Positions 9,424 to 19,504 of a stretch of 64,000 bases of DNA are shown one piece after another. Location: the NCBI GenBank assembly GCA_024347015.1, contig AP024889.1:1240001-1304000 (forward strand), read 5' to 3'. The number at the start of each line of letters is the position of its first letter. The first letter of the stretch is position 1. The translations under genes were made by a program, and so were the position numbers. The notes under the pieces were generated by a model, which saw only the letters and a program-made list of their open reading frames with translations, searched no databases and had not been told where the DNA came from. The stretch is from Vibrio pectenicida (GTDB lineage Bacteria; Pseudomonadota; Gammaproteobacteria; Enterobacterales; Vibrionaceae).

Positions 9424-11610
9424 TTAGAAATCGACGCTGGCCGATAACATGACAGTGCGCGGCGCACCAAGTGCAAGGGAAGCGTAATGTGTTGTCGTCC
9501 AATAGGCTTCATCGGTGACGTTATTGACTGCAAGACGCCAAGTCACATCTTGTTCAGCAATCTTAGATTGATAACGTGCGCCAAGGTCAAAGATAGTTTG
9601 ACCAGACACTGAAAGGGTGTTTTGAGAGTTAATATATTGCTTAGACATATATTTTGTTTGGCCAATTAAAGTCAGCTCTCGCATGGCAGGTATATTCCAT
9701 TCCACTGCCAGTTTAGCTTGTACTTTTGGCATCTTGGTAGCCTGTTTACCTTGTATGGTTTCATCATCGGATTTAGTGATTTCCGCATCGGTATAGGCTA
9801 TTCCACCTGCTAGCGAATAGTTCTCCCATACGGTGCCAAAGAACCCCCATTCAACCCCTCTATTACGTTGTTCACCATCGTATGAGATGGTGCTGTTTTT
9901 ATCGTATTCGTTTGGTTGCTTGGTTTCAAATAAACTTAGTGTGTGAGCAAAACTGTTGAAATCCAGTTTCACCCCAGCCTCAGTTTGCTTAGTTTTTTGA
10001 GGAGCGAAACTTTCACCTACGTTAGTGTATTTTGAATTTGTTACGGTCTTGCCATTAGTTAGTCCTTCGGCATAGTTGGCATATAAAGAAATGGTTGGCG
10101 ACAGTTTATACAGTGCAGCTATGGCTGGCGTATAGGCACTCTCTTTTTGTTGAGTCATGGATGGTGCACTTCCATTACTACCAAAGCCAGAGCTGTAATC
10201 GACGCTTTGATGCCTAATCCCAAGAGTTAATTGGATGCTATCTTCTGCAAAGGACAAGGTATCAGCGATACCGTAACTCACCTGAGTAGAATCAACAGGA
10301 AGCTCGTAAGAGTTATAATTTTGATTTTCTCTTGTCCATGTTGGGTTGTAGATATTTGGCTGCCAGGTGTTAACGCTAGTTGCTCTGGTTGGTGAGTCAT
10401 CCTTGTTTTCATTGAAATAGGTGCTGTTGATTACTAACTGATGCTCAACAGGACCTGTACTAAAGTTGCCACGAACGCCAATTTCTCCAGAAGTACGCTT
10501 ACTCTCAAGGTCAACGGAACCTTGAGTTATATTAAGGTTTCCATTGGAGTCTCCAAGCTCAATAATTGAAGGGATATTAGAGTCAAAATCAGTACGACTG
10601 GCACCCAATGCTGCATAGGTTGTGATATAGGAGTTAATATCCAGCTCACCACGAATCATGGCACCTTTATCTTGGCTATCATTATAGGCCCAGTCTGGAG
10701 CTAGGGCTGTACCAGAAGAAGGGGGAGGCGGGAGGTGTGTTACGCTGTTCGCGACACTAAGACCGCGAGCAGGGCCATCAACATGTTCTTTACTGATGTA
10801 TATATCCGCTTCTATCATGGCATTATTACCTCGCCAATCAAAACCTAAAGAGACAAGCTGAGCCTGTTTATCTTGATTGTCTATTGAGGCATTACCATCT
10901 CGAAATACGCCGTTAAAACGCAGACCCAATTGGTCATTGGCCCCGAATCGTCGGCCAATATCAATATGGCCACCAAATTGTGAGTCCGACATATAAGTGC
11001 CAGTAAAAGAGGTGGTGGGCGTTTCTTGGGGGCGCTTAGTCACTAGGTTAATAGCGCCGCCGACAGAGCCATTTGGCGGCATTCCATTAAGCAGTGAAGA
11101 AGGTCCTTTTAGTACATCAATACGCTGATACATTTCAGGTGTACTGCGGTAGTAGGGGCCAATACCATACAGGCCATTAAACATTACATCACCAATTTGG
11201 GACTGAAAGCCGCGTATTTTAATACTTTCAATATTGACGCCAGTGTCACCACTAGTAAAAACCGACGGGTCCGATGCTGAAATTACATCTGAGATATCTT
11301 GTGCGTGCTGATCTTGTATTTGTTTTTCGGTATAGCCGATAGTGTTAAATGGTGTATCTAAAAAATCTTTATCCCCCAGCATTCCCATGTTGCTTGTGGT
11401 AGAGATTTGTCCTGAGGCATAGGCTTTTTTGGCTTGGCCGTATACTGTCATCGATTCGTCAGTCTGCTCTTCAGCGTGAGCAAAGCTTACTGGCAGTACT
11501 GAAGCGCTAAGCTGAAGCGCGACCAAAAGTGCAATTCGGCTTGGGCTAGGTTTGTTATTAGATGTATTGCCTTGTGGGTAAGTCGCTATCTTATGATAGT
11601 GATAAGTCAT
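9424..11610 (-). CDS. fatA: TonB-dependent ferric-anguibactin receptor FatA
   Basis: A 728-residue outer-membrane receptor. A signal peptide ends near FAHA|EEQ (about residue 46) and is followed by a TonB-box-like ESMTVYG. Next comes a plug domain (about 75-190, with IRGF and the [11 protein letters not shown] segment) and then the beta-barrel, ending in the terminal Phe typical of barrel proteins. It imports the iron-loaded siderophore across the outer membrane using TonB energy. The start is supported by AGGAAA upstream of the ATG. It lies third in transport order, after fatD, fatC and fatB and before angR. The name rests on family type and exact gene order; other hydroxamate or catecholate receptors share these motifs. 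Confidence 0.88.
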   Translation of the reverse strand: MTYHYHKIATYPQGNTSNNKPSPSRIALLVALQLSASVLPVSFAHAEEQTDESMTVYGQAKKAYASGQISTTSNMGMLGDKDFLDTPFNTIGYTEKQIQDQHAQDISDVISASDPSVFTSGDTGVNIESIKIRGFQSQIGDVMFNGLYGIGPYYRSTPEMYQRIDVLKGPSSLLNGMPPNGSVGGAINLVTKRPQETPTTSFTGTYMSDSQFGGHIDIGRRFGANDQLGLRFNGVFRDGNASIDNQDKQAQLVSLGFDWRGNNAMIEADIYISKEHVDGPARGLSVANSVTHLPPPPSSGTALAPDWAYNDSQDKGAMIRGELDINSYITTYAALGASRTDFDSNIPSIIELGDSNGNLNITQGSVDLESKRTSGEIGVRGNFSTGPVEHQLVINSTYFNENKDDSPTRATSVNTWQPNIYNPTWTRENQNYNSYELPVDSTQVSYGIADTLSFAEDSIQLTLGIRHQSVDYSSGFGSNGSAPSMTQQKESAYTPAIAALYKLSPTISLYANYAEGLTNGKTVTNSKYTNVGESFAPQKTKQTEAGVKLDFNSFAHTLSLFETKQPNEYDKNSTISYDGEQRNRGVEWGFFGTVWENYSLAGGIAYTDAEITKSDDETIQGKQATKMPKVQAKLAVEWNIPAMRELTLIGQTKYMSKQYINSQNTLSVSGQTIFDLGARYQSKIAEQDVTWRLAVNNVTDEAYWTTTHYASLALGAPRTVMLSASVDF

Positions 11611-11648
11611 TTGTTGTTTCCTTTCTTTCTTGGTGTAACTTAGCTCAC

Positions 11649-11667
11649 ATCCGCACCAACTGCGGAT
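11649..11667. repeat. inverted repeat between fatB and fatA
   Basis: A perfect 7-base stem (ATCCGCA / TGCGGAT) with a 5-base loop lies in the 105-base gap between fatB and fatA. There is no T-run in the transcribed direction, so a processing or mRNA-stability hairpin is more likely than a terminator. Confidence 0.4.
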
Positions 11668-11715
11668 TGTTGTTTGCTGGGCTACTTAAGACCCAGCTTG
11701 TTATAAAATTTGGTG

Positions 11716-12684
11716 TTAGCTTTGGTAACCTTTAAGGATGTCATCAATCACAATTTGCAGAGAGGTAACACTCGCTGAGGTAATATACCAAGCATCTGCA
11801 TCGACAAAGACCACCTTACCGTTCTTCCATGCTTTGGTTTGACGCAGTAAAGGATTTGCCAAATGTTGCGCATCTATAATAGGTTTACCTTCCATTACGG
11901 CGGTGCGGTCAATGATGTAGAGAATATCAGGGTCAGTTTGGTTGATGAACTCACTGGATATGGGCTGCCCATGCAAGCTCGCTTCTACTTCCATACTTGC
12001 AGGTTTGACGCCGAGTACGTCAAAAACAAACCCATAGCGCGACTCAATACCAAATGAGCTGAAGGCTCCATTATTGTGCATCACGACTAAGGCTTTTTCT
12101 GGTCTTTCAGCGGTTACTGCTCTTACTGTTGCCACTTTGGCATCAATTTCGGCGACTTTTTGCTTTGCGAGCTCTTGTTTATCAAAAATTTCACCGAGTT
12201 CAACAAGGTGGTGCTTGATCACATCTACGTGGTGTCCCTTACTGTTCCGATAATCGATATCAAAATGCACAGTAGGTGCGAGCTGAGAAAGCTCTTCGTA
12301 TTGATTTGCGTGCAGCGGTGTAATTAACACTAAATCGGGCTTCAGTGCGTAGACTTTTTCCATGTTGGGTTGCACGATAGCGCCGAGGTCAGCAATGTTG
12401 ACATCATCTTTGTACTTGGCTAAAAAATGCGGCACAAAATCTTTCACCATGCCAGCCACAGGGACATTTAACTGATCTAAAAAATCAACCTCGTTCATAT
12501 CAAGTGCGGCGACGCGTTGGGGACGATTGGTAATTACGGTTTCCCCTAGGTTGTGTTCAATCACAATCGGTGTTTCCAACGGTTGGACAGTTTGAGATTG
12601 AGTCACTTGCTGTTCACATCCTATAAGGGCAACAAGTGAACTAGATGCCAGCGCAACAGCTAGACTAAGGGTACTCTTTAACAT
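11716..12684 (-). CDS. fatB: periplasmic siderophore-binding lipoprotein FatB
   Basis: A substrate-binding protein of the iron-siderophore ABC family (322 residues from the chosen start). A hydrophobic leader ends in the lipobox VALIGC, so it is a lipoprotein. The body has the two-lobed FepB/FhuD-type features (AALDMNEVDFLDQL, then PDLVLITPLH). It captures the ferric siderophore in the periplasm and passes it to FatC/FatD. I start at the internal ATG at 12684, which has AGGAA eight bases upstream and begins the signal directly; the longer frame from 12723 adds 13 charged residues and has no clear ribosome site. The gene lies 16 bases (long frame) or 55 bases (chosen start) after fatC. Confidence 0.88.
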   Translation of the reverse strand: MLKSTLSLAVALASSSLVALIGCEQQVTQSQTVQPLETPIVIEHNLGETVITNRPQRVAALDMNEVDFLDQLNVPVAGMVKDFVPHFLAKYKDDVNIADLGAIVQPNMEKVYALKPDLVLITPLHANQYEELSQLAPTVHFDIDYRNSKGHHVDVIKHHLVELGEIFDKQELAKQKVAEIDAKVATVRAVTAERPEKALVVMHNNGAFSSFGIESRYGFVFDVLGVKPASMEVEASLHGQPISSEFINQTDPDILYIIDRTAVMEGKPIIDAQHLANPLLRQTKAWKNGKVVFVDADAWYITSASVTSLQIVIDDILKGYQS

Positions 12685-12739
12685 GGATGAATTCCTTTTG
12701 TTGTCAGTGAATGGCCAATACATAGTTTATTGGCCGTCT

Positions 12740-13693
12740 TTATATTTGGCTTCTTGTTCTCATAGTGATGAAAAGGAAATACCCTCCACAGAGAACGTTA
12801 ACCAAAATAGAGACAGTCGTTTTATAGTTAAACAGGTGCTCAACCATCAGCTGAGCGGCTAAAAACATTACAATGGCAATAGCACAGGCAATGGGTAGTG
12901 TTTGTCTATGTTGAGTCGATCCAGCGACGCTATACGCTATGTTTGCAATGAAAATACCCATAAATGAGGTTGGTCCAATTAAGCTGGTAGAAATCGCCAC
13001 CAAAATAGCAATAACAGCAAAATACCTTGGAATATAATGAGCATCGTCTAGCCCAAGTGACATCGCTTGATCTCGGCCAAGGCCAATCACATCTAACATA
13101 CGTATCCATTTACTGGCAAAGAAGGCGAATATACTTAGAACGGCTCCTGCAAATAACAGGGTTGACGGTTTAGCCCTTTCAAATGAGGTGTAGCTTAGTC
13201 CCTGAAAAATAGAGAACTCCCCAGGACTTATCCGGAGCTGAATAAACTGAGCAAAAGTAGTTAGTACCATAGTGAGAACAAAGCCAATCAGTAGTACTTG
13301 GTGCATATCACGTTGAAACTTTTTGAGAATCCAGTATTGAATGGCAAATGAGTACAGCAGGATAAGTATGGCTGAAATGACAAAATTACCCACAATACCC
13401 AAGGCTGCGCTGCCCGCAGTTCCAGCGAGGAGTAAAAGCAAGGCTTGCCATACAAGATAAATCGACTCATAACCCATTATGGATGGTGTCAAAATACGAT
13501 TTCCGGCCAATGTTTGAAAAATAACGGCTGATATGGCAACGCAGCTGCCACCAACTACGATAGCGCCAAGCTTTATTAACCTTTTGGGGATGATGTAATT
13601 AAAGTCTAATCCTGAGCTTGCAAAGACAAAGGCAATAGACAAGGTACTGACAAGTGTAAAGCACATAATCAAACTTGAGTAACGTGATATCAC
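12740..13693 (-). CDS. fatC: FecCD-type permease FatC
   Basis: A 317-residue inner-membrane permease of the FecCD/BtuC family, with about nine or ten hydrophobic helices and the conserved [13 protein letters not shown] and [11 protein letters not shown] segments; the latter is the coupling helix that contacts the ATPase. With FatD it forms the channel for the ferric siderophore. It starts at GTG, which overlaps the fatD stop codon (GTGA), so the two are translationally coupled. No ATPase gene for this transporter (FatE or equivalent) is in the window, so the ATPase must be encoded elsewhere. Confidence 0.9.
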   Translation of the reverse strand: MISRYSSLIMCFTLVSTLSIAFVFASSGLDFNYIIPKRLIKLGAIVVGGSCVAISAVIFQTLAGNRILTPSIMGYESIYLVWQALLLLLAGTAGSAALGIVGNFVISAILILLYSFAIQYWILKKFQRDMHQVLLIGFVLTMVLTTFAQFIQLRISPGEFSIFQGLSYTSFERAKPSTLLFAGAVLSIFAFFASKWIRMLDVIGLGRDQAMSLGLDDAHYIPRYFAVIAILVAISTSLIGPTSFMGIFIANIAYSVAGSTQHRQTLPIACAIAIVMFLAAQLMVEHLFNYKTTVSILVNVLCGGYFLFITMRTRSQI

Positions 13694-14634
13694 CGGTTTG
13701 CTCCTTTTATCAGTAATACAAGGAACATCACGCCACCGAGCGCACTTGCGGTTAAACCAATTGGTACCTCAAAAGGAAAAATCACTAGTCGGCTAACAAT
13801 GTCACAGACAATGAGCAGAGAAGCCCCACCTAAGGCAACGATAGGTAGAGTATTTTTTAGGTGGTCACCGTATTTTAGGGCAACAAGATTTGGGATGACT
13901 AGACCGACAAAATGGATAGCACCTACGGTTACAACCGTAATTGCAACCGTTATGGATACTAGGATTAACCCCAACGCAGCGGTTGCACCGTAGTTTACGC
14001 CTAAATTAGATGCCATATCTTCACCCATTCCCATGACTGTAAATCGGTGGGCATAAAGGTAGGTCAGTAGGGTGATGGGTAAAATCAAATAGATGATTTC
14101 ATAATGGCCTTGTACGACTTTCGAGAAGTCACCTATTAGCCAACCGGACATACTTTGTAAAATATTATTTTGATAGGCATAAAACTCTGCCAGTGCACTT
14201 AGAACACTGCCAAACATAAGGCCAATTACTGGTACTAAGGCCGAGTTACTGAACTTGATTTTACGTACGATTGCTATGTAAATAAGGCTCGCGGTGAAGC
14301 AAAGTATAACAGCAAAGATCATACGCTCGATTTTGTCGGATGAAGGGAGCAAAACAATAGAAACCAAAATACCCAGCTTAGCGGCATCAAGCCCACCAGT
14401 AGTGCCTGGCTCGACGAAACGATTTCTGACAATATGCTGGAGAATAACGCCGCACATAGCTAGTCCAGCTCCAGTGAGAATAAGTGCAGCTAGCCTAGGT
14501 AATCGGCTTGCCGTAATAGGCAACCAAGCTTGTTCATTTAAGCTGATTAATAATGACCAATCTATTTGGCTGGCACCAACAAAAATAGAAATAAAGCACA
14601 ATGTAGAGAATGTGCAAAATATACGCAGTGTCAT
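13690..14634 (-). CDS. fatD: FecCD-type permease FatD
   Basis: A 314-residue permease, partner of FatC and first gene of the fatDCBA-angR-angT operon. It shows the family features: a long hydrophobic N-terminus, [22 protein letters not shown], and the coupling segment [12 protein letters not shown]. It probably spans the inner membrane about nine times. The divergent gene is angM, about 400 bases away, and this gap contains several Fur-like sites, so expression is expected to rise in iron starvation. Confidence 0.9.
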   Translation of the reverse strand: MTLRIFCTFSTLCFISIFVGASQIDWSLLISLNEQAWLPITASRLPRLAALILTGAGLAMCGVILQHIVRNRFVEPGTTGGLDAAKLGILVSIVLLPSSDKIERMIFAVILCFTASLIYIAIVRKIKFSNSALVPVIGLMFGSVLSALAEFYAYQNNILQSMSGWLIGDFSKVVQGHYEIIYLILPITLLTYLYAHRFTVMGMGEDMASNLGVNYGATAALGLILVSITVAITVVTVGAIHFVGLVIPNLVALKYGDHLKNTLPIVALGGASLLIVCDIVSRLVIFPFEVPIGLTASALGGVMFLVLLIKGANR

Positions 14635-14840
14635 TGAATATTAACCCCGCTATGATATAGGTGCCTATTATATTTATTTACAAAGTGACCTGACAATAGT
14701 AATAAATACCATGATTTTAAAGTGGGAATAAAACAATCGCAAAATTTTAACAAATGATATTTTTGTGTATTTTTAATATGGAAAAAAGTCACGTTTAAAC
14801 TCTCAAGAATCTACTATAAATGTAAAAATTAACGATTCTA

Positions 14841-14860
14841 GCTAACAATTATCATGGTTC
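14841..14860 (-). promoter_or_regulatory. Fur-like site on the fatD side of the fatD-angM gap
   Basis: The stretch around AACAATTATCATGGTTC partly matches the Fur consensus and lies about 210 bases upstream of fatD. The fatD-angM gap (14635-15034) is very AT-rich and otherwise holds only control sequence. Confidence 0.4.
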
Positions 14861-14903
14861 TTATGAATAAAATTATAATTTTTATATTAATAAAATTATT
14901 TGC

Positions 14904-14955
14904 TTGACGTAAATTGTCAATCTAAATGATAATCAATACTATCATTATTATCGTT
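14904..14955 (+). promoter_or_regulatory. angM promoter with overlapping Fur boxes
   Basis: A -35 TTGACG (14904-14909) and a -10 GATAAT (14928-14933) are 18 bases apart. Two overlapping Fur-like cores, AATGATAATC (14925-14934) and TATCATTATTATC (14940-14952), cover the -10 and the presumed start of transcription. This is the usual layout for Fur repression by occlusion, and it is the best Fur target in the window. Confidence 0.7.
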
Positions 14956-15034
14956 GATGTGTAAGCAAATTAACACATAGTTTAAAAATTAGATCAATGG
15001 CATGACAAGTGCTCACATAAGAATCAGGATGCCC

Positions 15035-17161
15035 ATGTATAACCTCAATATAGAACCCAAAACCCTACTGCCGATTAGTGAACACGAAGAAAAGGTATGG
15101 ATGCAGCAACTTCAAGACCCTCAGAGTATTGAATGGCGGGTAGTGATTTATACTATTGATAAAAAAAGTAAAATAGATCTTATAGACCAGAGTATTGAGA
15201 AACTGGTCTTAAATGACATGCAGCTAAATCTACGCTTTGGCTTCTCGGAAGATTTTGAATTAGAAAAATGGCACTTGCCTGATGCGCTACGGTTCTTGGA
15301 AGTAAAACAGGTCACATATGAAGAGATTTATGATTTAACTGTTGCAATGAAAACACGCTCTTGGGAGGCTGAATCTCAACCACCATTTGAGATAACTGTA
15401 TTACAAACAGAGCAAGAGCAATATTTATGTATGTCGATACACCCTATATTAGATGAACACATTAATAGAAAACAAATCATCAGCTTGGTTGAAGCAAACT
15501 ATGAAGAATTAAATAATCAAAACCCAGAAGGAAAATTAAGTCCCACAGCATTAGATTTAACACAAGTTGGCAATTCAAATGGTTCGAATGGGGACATTGA
15601 ACAAATCATATTAACTGAATTTAAGTCTAGTCTTGATGATCTTGATGTTGAATTAGACGATGACTTTTTTGAAATTGGTGGTCATTCGCTTTTAGCGACA
15701 AGAATCATTGGCAACCTAATGAATAACCATGGTATCGAGATTAGCTTTAATGACTTTTTTAAGTCACCTAGTGCTCAAGCACTCGCTCTCTGTGTTAACC
15801 AATCTTCACCAGTTGATCCCCAAGAGCCTGCGCCACCTAATGAATTTTTGTTAGCCAACGAGCGACCACTGTCGCTCGCGCAAACTTTTTTATGGGATGC
15901 TCATATCGCTACTGGTAAATGCGCAATATTCAATCTGCCATTTGCAATACGCTTTGATGCGGAGGTTGATGAAGAGATATTTAAACTCGCGTTTAACGAT
16001 CTTTTAATTCGCCATACAGGCTTGAGGACGGTATTTATCGACGTGAATGGCACCACTGAGCAAAGAATTATTGACGAGAATGACTTGGCGCAATGTTCTT
16101 GGTTTTGGGGCAGTGAAGAGTCAGAAGACGCAAGTTTAAAGTCAGAAGCAGGGTATGTTTTTGACTTGTCGAAAGAACTACCACTGCGCATTCGTTTTTT
16201 TAGAGATAAACAATCGGGCCAGCAAATCCTATCTTTTCTAATTCACCATATGATTATCGATGAATGGTCATTGAACAACTTGATGCCAGAGCTGTCACAT
16301 GCCTATTTGGCTCGAATTCAAGACCAGCAGCCGGTATGGGATAGACCTGCCAATAGTATTCACGAGTATGCGATTGCACAGCGATATCATGGTCCACGCC
16401 AAGAAGATATCCGCTATTGGGTTGAGCATTTACAAGGTGCTACTGCCGGCCTTAACCTTATTGGTTCTCAGCCAGAGCAGGACGGTTCTCTAGTTAATTC
16501 AATTGCGGCTAATTGGGTAGAAATCGATTTAGGTACGAATGCGCATCGAGTAGTGTCATCACTTGCAAGAGAGTGCAATTCATCGACCTTTAGTGTTGTG
16601 TACTCAGCAATCGCACAAGCCTTGCATCATGCAGGAAATATAAAAGATTTAGTGATTGGTACTTCTGCATCAGGTCGTGATGATGCCAAGTATTTTGACT
16701 CGGTCGGGTATTTTACTACTATGGTCGCCCATCGTGTGGTATTCAAGCCAGAACAATCTTTTACTGAGTTGGTTGGTGAAGTGACCCAAACAATTAACGA
16801 TTCTATGTCTCGTGCGACCGTGCCCATTGACCTAGTGCAACGTGAGCTAGGGCTAGATCCAAAAAATGGCTTATTATTTGATGTTTATGCACAGATCCAC
16901 GCTGACAATGCTCTATATGGTTCATTGCAAAAACCGCAAAATGAGTCAGTGTCATATCAGCAAATTTTGCCTAATAAGACAGAATCATTGTTTGGTTTAC
17001 ACTTTGAAATTATGGAAAACCTTATTGGTGACAAACGATCTTTGCGTCTGATTGTGACTTATCAAACCGCGCGCTACAGCAAAGAGCAAATTATAGCGCT
17101 TGGTCAGCAAATGAAATCTATTCTGACATGCCAAACGGTTTTTCAACCAGAGATAGTCTAA
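15035..17161 (+). CDS. angM: NRPS AngM: carrier-condensation protein
   Basis: An NRPS subunit of about 708 residues. After an N-terminal part of unclear function (about 1-170), a carrier domain has an intact phosphopantetheine motif IGGHS (Ser about 218). A condensation domain follows, with HHMIIDEWS (404-412), matching HHxxxDxxS. This carrier-then-condensation order is unusual and is that of AngM in anguibactin synthesis. There it is thought to carry the cysteine-derived unit and to make the amide bond to N-hydroxyhistamine. It is the only functional-looking carrier in this locus. The ATG at 15035 has AGGA at good spacing; in-frame ATGs at 15002 and 15029 are alternatives. Confidence 0.88.
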   Translation: MYNLNIEPKTLLPISEHEEKVWMQQLQDPQSIEWRVVIYTIDKKSKIDLIDQSIEKLVLNDMQLNLRFGFSEDFELEKWHLPDALRFLEVKQVTYEEIYDLTVAMKTRSWEAESQPPFEITVLQTEQEQYLCMSIHPILDEHINRKQIISLVEANYEELNNQNPEGKLSPTALDLTQVGNSNGSNGDIEQIILTEFKSSLDDLDVELDDDFFEIGGHSLLATRIIGNLMNNHGIEISFNDFFKSPSAQALALCVNQSSPVDPQEPAPPNEFLLANERPLSLAQTFLWDAHIATGKCAIFNLPFAIRFDAEVDEEIFKLAFNDLLIRHTGLRTVFIDVNGTTEQRIIDENDLAQCSWFWGSEESEDASLKSEAGYVFDLSKELPLRIRFFRDKQSGQQILSFLIHHMIIDEWSLNNLMPELSHAYLARIQDQQPVWDRPANSIHEYAIAQRYHGPRQEDIRYWVEHLQGATAGLNLIGSQPEQDGSLVNSIAANWVEIDLGTNAHRVVSSLARECNSSTFSVVYSAIAQALHHAGNIKDLVIGTSASGRDDAKYFDSVGYFTTMVAHRVVFKPEQSFTELVGEVTQTINDSMSRATVPIDLVQRELGLDPKNGLLFDVYAQIHADNALYGSLQKPQNESVSYQQILPNKTESLFGLHFEIMENLIGDKRSLRLIVTYQTARYSKEQIIALGQQMKSILTCQTVFQPEIV

Positions 17162-17187
17162 ATAATTGAACTGAGAAAGTTGTTTAT

Positions 17188-17213
17188 ATGGTCAATGTAT
17201 TATCATTGGCCAT
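17188..17213. terminator. inverted repeat after angM
   Basis: Two 10-base arms (ATGGTCAATG / CATTGGCCAT, one mismatch that pairs as G-U in RNA) enclose a 6-base loop. It starts 26 bases after the angM stop. The T-run is poor, so it may be a weak terminator or a stabilising hairpin that partly separates angM from angA. Confidence 0.4.
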
Positions 17214-17299
17214 TTACTTAATGTTTAAATTCCTATCTATATGATTCGGTGAATTCGGCTTATTGGTGGTAGGTATCTTCTCGTAGAATGGAAATTACG

Positions 17300-18076
17300 A
17301 TGTCACTTGACAATAAAAAAGTGTTATTAGTTGGGGCAGCAACAGGAATTGGCTTATCAGTATTAGAAAGCTTGCTTCGCGAAGGCGCAATAGTAACAGT
17401 TGCGGACAAACAAATAGACTTACTAATAAAAAATACTCAGTTTTTATTAAAAATGTACTCCAACAAATTTGAATGTCATTGGTTAGACTTAGCCGAACAC
17501 ACTCAAGTGGCCGAAATTGTCGAAGCTTGGCAACAACAAGGTACATTTGATCATTTAGTTTGTTGCGTGGGTTTGTTGCATGTTGGCTCTTTACATGAGC
17601 TACCGATAGCAGCAGTGAAACATACCTTTGATGTGAATACTTTTGGTGTGTTGGCATTAATGCAGACAGTAGCAAAATCTATGAAGTTTAAAGGTTTAGG
17701 TAGCATGGTTATTGTTGGTTCCAATGCAGCCAATACGCCAAGGCAATCAATTGGTGCCTATGGTGCATCAAAAGCCGCTTTGCACATGATGGTAAAATGT
17801 ATGGGTATTGAGCTCTCGCCATTTGGTATTCGCTGCAATATAGTAAGCCCTGGTTCGACAGACACGCCAATGCAAAGACAGCTATGGACGGAGAGTTATG
17901 GTGAGTCTGAAGTCATTGCTGGAGATTTAAGCCAGTTTCGTTTGGGTATTCCGCTCGCAAAACTCGCCCAGCCTCAAGATATTGCCAATGCTATCCTATT
18001 TTTACTTTCTGACGCTGCCGGACATATTACCATGCACGACTTAAGAGTGGATGGTGGGGCAACCTTGGATAACTGA
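17300..18076 (+). CDS. angA: 2,3-dihydro-2,3-dihydroxybenzoate dehydrogenase
   Basis: A short-chain dehydrogenase of about 258 residues with the NAD motif GAATGIG, the active-site YGASKAA and a C-terminal half almost like EntA (SPGSTDTPMQRQLW, GIPLAKLAQPQDIANAI). EntA-type enzymes oxidise 2,3-dihydro-2,3-DHB to 2,3-dihydroxybenzoate with NAD, the last step before loading on the NRPS. It is the functional partner of the isochorismatase at the left edge. I prefer the ATG at 17300 (GGA nine bases before) to the one at 17288. It lies about 140 bases after angM on the same strand. entA and vibA are equivalent names. Confidence 0.85.
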   Translation: MSLDNKKVLLVGAATGIGLSVLESLLREGAIVTVADKQIDLLIKNTQFLLKMYSNKFECHWLDLAEHTQVAEIVEAWQQQGTFDHLVCCVGLLHVGSLHELPIAAVKHTFDVNTFGVLALMQTVAKSMKFKGLGSMVIVGSNAANTPRQSIGAYGASKAALHMMVKCMGIELSPFGIRCNIVSPGSTDTPMQRQLWTESYGESEVIAGDLSQFRLGIPLAKLAQPQDIANAILFLLSDAAGHITMHDLRVDGGATLDN

Positions 18077-18197
18077 CTATACCCCAATCCTAATATCTAG
18101 ATATAAGTCACATTTATAGCTTTGATACTGTCGTTTAGCTTTGATTAATCATAGTGTGTTTTATATTCGTTCACCTTATTAAATCTATGGTGCACTC

Positions 18198-19235
18198 ATG
18201 GGTATATGGTTAGTTGTCAAAAAATGGTTTAAGTCGCATGTCTTTCATATCAGTAATAAAAATATCCTTATTTTAAGTGTCTTATATTTGCTGCTTTCTT
18301 GGTGGCTACTCTGGTTTGCTGGTGAGACAGAATTGATAGAAAACCGAGCACAGTTTATTTATTATTTGATGGTGACAGCCTCAACGGTTGGTTATGGCGA
18401 TCTATCACCAGCATCAGATACAGGAAAATGGGTAGTTGCTCTGTTTGTTATTCCTGGTGGTTTAAGTTTATTTGCTGCTGTTTTGGGTAGAGCTGCATCT
18501 GGGGCAATTGAGTATTGGCGAGCGGGCATATTAGGTAAGCGGAAGGTTAGGATGGAAAATCATATATTACTTTTAGGTTGGAACGGCCAACGGACAATAC
18601 ATCTGATTCGTATGCTACAACATGAAGAAGAAGGAAAGAGGCCAATCGTTTTGTGCTGTCGTTCAGAAATCGAAAACCCATTGCCGGGAGAAATTGGTTT
18701 TGTAAAAGTAACCAGTTACACCGATACACAGGAGATGGCGCTCTCGAATGTGACACAAGCAAGTTGTATCATCGTTGACAATCTAGAAGATGATATTACC
18801 CTTTCTGCCGCGCTTTATTGTTCTAGCGTTAACCCCAATGCCCACCTATTGGCATATTTTAAAGATGAAGCATTAGGTCATCTTCTCAGTCAGCACTGTC
18901 CTAAAGCAGAATGTATTCCAGCTGTGGGTGCTGAAATGCTTGCCAAAGCTGCAGTTGATCCGGGTTCAAGTGCGCTTCATCAAGAGCTATTGGCCTCGAC
19001 TCGGGGTATGACTCAATATTCTACATTGTACCCACAAGATGCTAATGACACTAAGGTAGAATCTTTGTTTTCGTTTATTAAAAAAGAGTATCAGGCTACA
19101 CTAATTGCGGTTGATACTGGCTCTGGTATCAAGCTTAATCCTAAGTTGAGTTTCCAAGTATCTGCGGGAAGTCGTTTATTTTATATCGCTGACGAGCGTA
19201 TTGAAACTTTTAATTGGAAGTTGTTAAGCGAATAA
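18198..19235 (+). CDS. potassium channel with RCK (TrkA-N) domain
   Basis: A 345-residue ion channel subunit. Two membrane helices (about residues 22-38 and 70-95) flank a pore loop with the selectivity filter TVGYGD (about 62-67). A cytoplasmic Rossmann-like RCK domain begins at HILLLGWNGQ (about 120). This is the simple two-helix plan of MthK-like channels, where ligands bound to RCK domains gate the pore of a tetramer. The C-terminal 100 residues may be a second regulatory region. It is a single gene with a terminator just after its stop. It does not look connected to the siderophore locus. Confidence 0.85.
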   Translation: MGIWLVVKKWFKSHVFHISNKNILILSVLYLLLSWWLLWFAGETELIENRAQFIYYLMVTASTVGYGDLSPASDTGKWVVALFVIPGGLSLFAAVLGRAASGAIEYWRAGILGKRKVRMENHILLLGWNGQRTIHLIRMLQHEEEGKRPIVLCCRSEIENPLPGEIGFVKVTSYTDTQEMALSNVTQASCIIVDNLEDDITLSAALYCSSVNPNAHLLAYFKDEALGHLLSQHCPKAECIPAVGAEMLAKAAVDPGSSALHQELLASTRGMTQYSTLYPQDANDTKVESLFSFIKKEYQATLIAVDTGSGIKLNPKLSFQVSAGSRLFYIADERIETFNWKLLSE

Positions 19236-19265
19236 TGGCAGGTTAGATCCCCATGTTATTGTTTT

Positions 19266-19291
19266 AAAAGGGCTAATTATGGCCCTTTTTT
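19266..19291 (+). terminator. terminator after the potassium channel gene
   Basis: An 8-base stem (AAAAGGGC / GCCCTTTT) with a short loop, ending in six T residues, 30 bases after the stop codon. Confidence 0.8.
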
Positions 19292-19504
19292 ATCTGTGAA
19301 CATCCCATGTTATCTGATGAAATGACTCTGTATTTGATCTCCAATACACAGCTCTAAAAATTTATCGCTTATACATCAAGTATTTTAGTTCATTAACTCT
19401 AATTTCAGGTGTTTACCTGATACCACCTAAAGCCTATCCAAAGCAAAATACTTCCGAGAATTTAGTAGTAACTACCTTTAATTATCGATTGAATAGGAAG
19501 TAAA

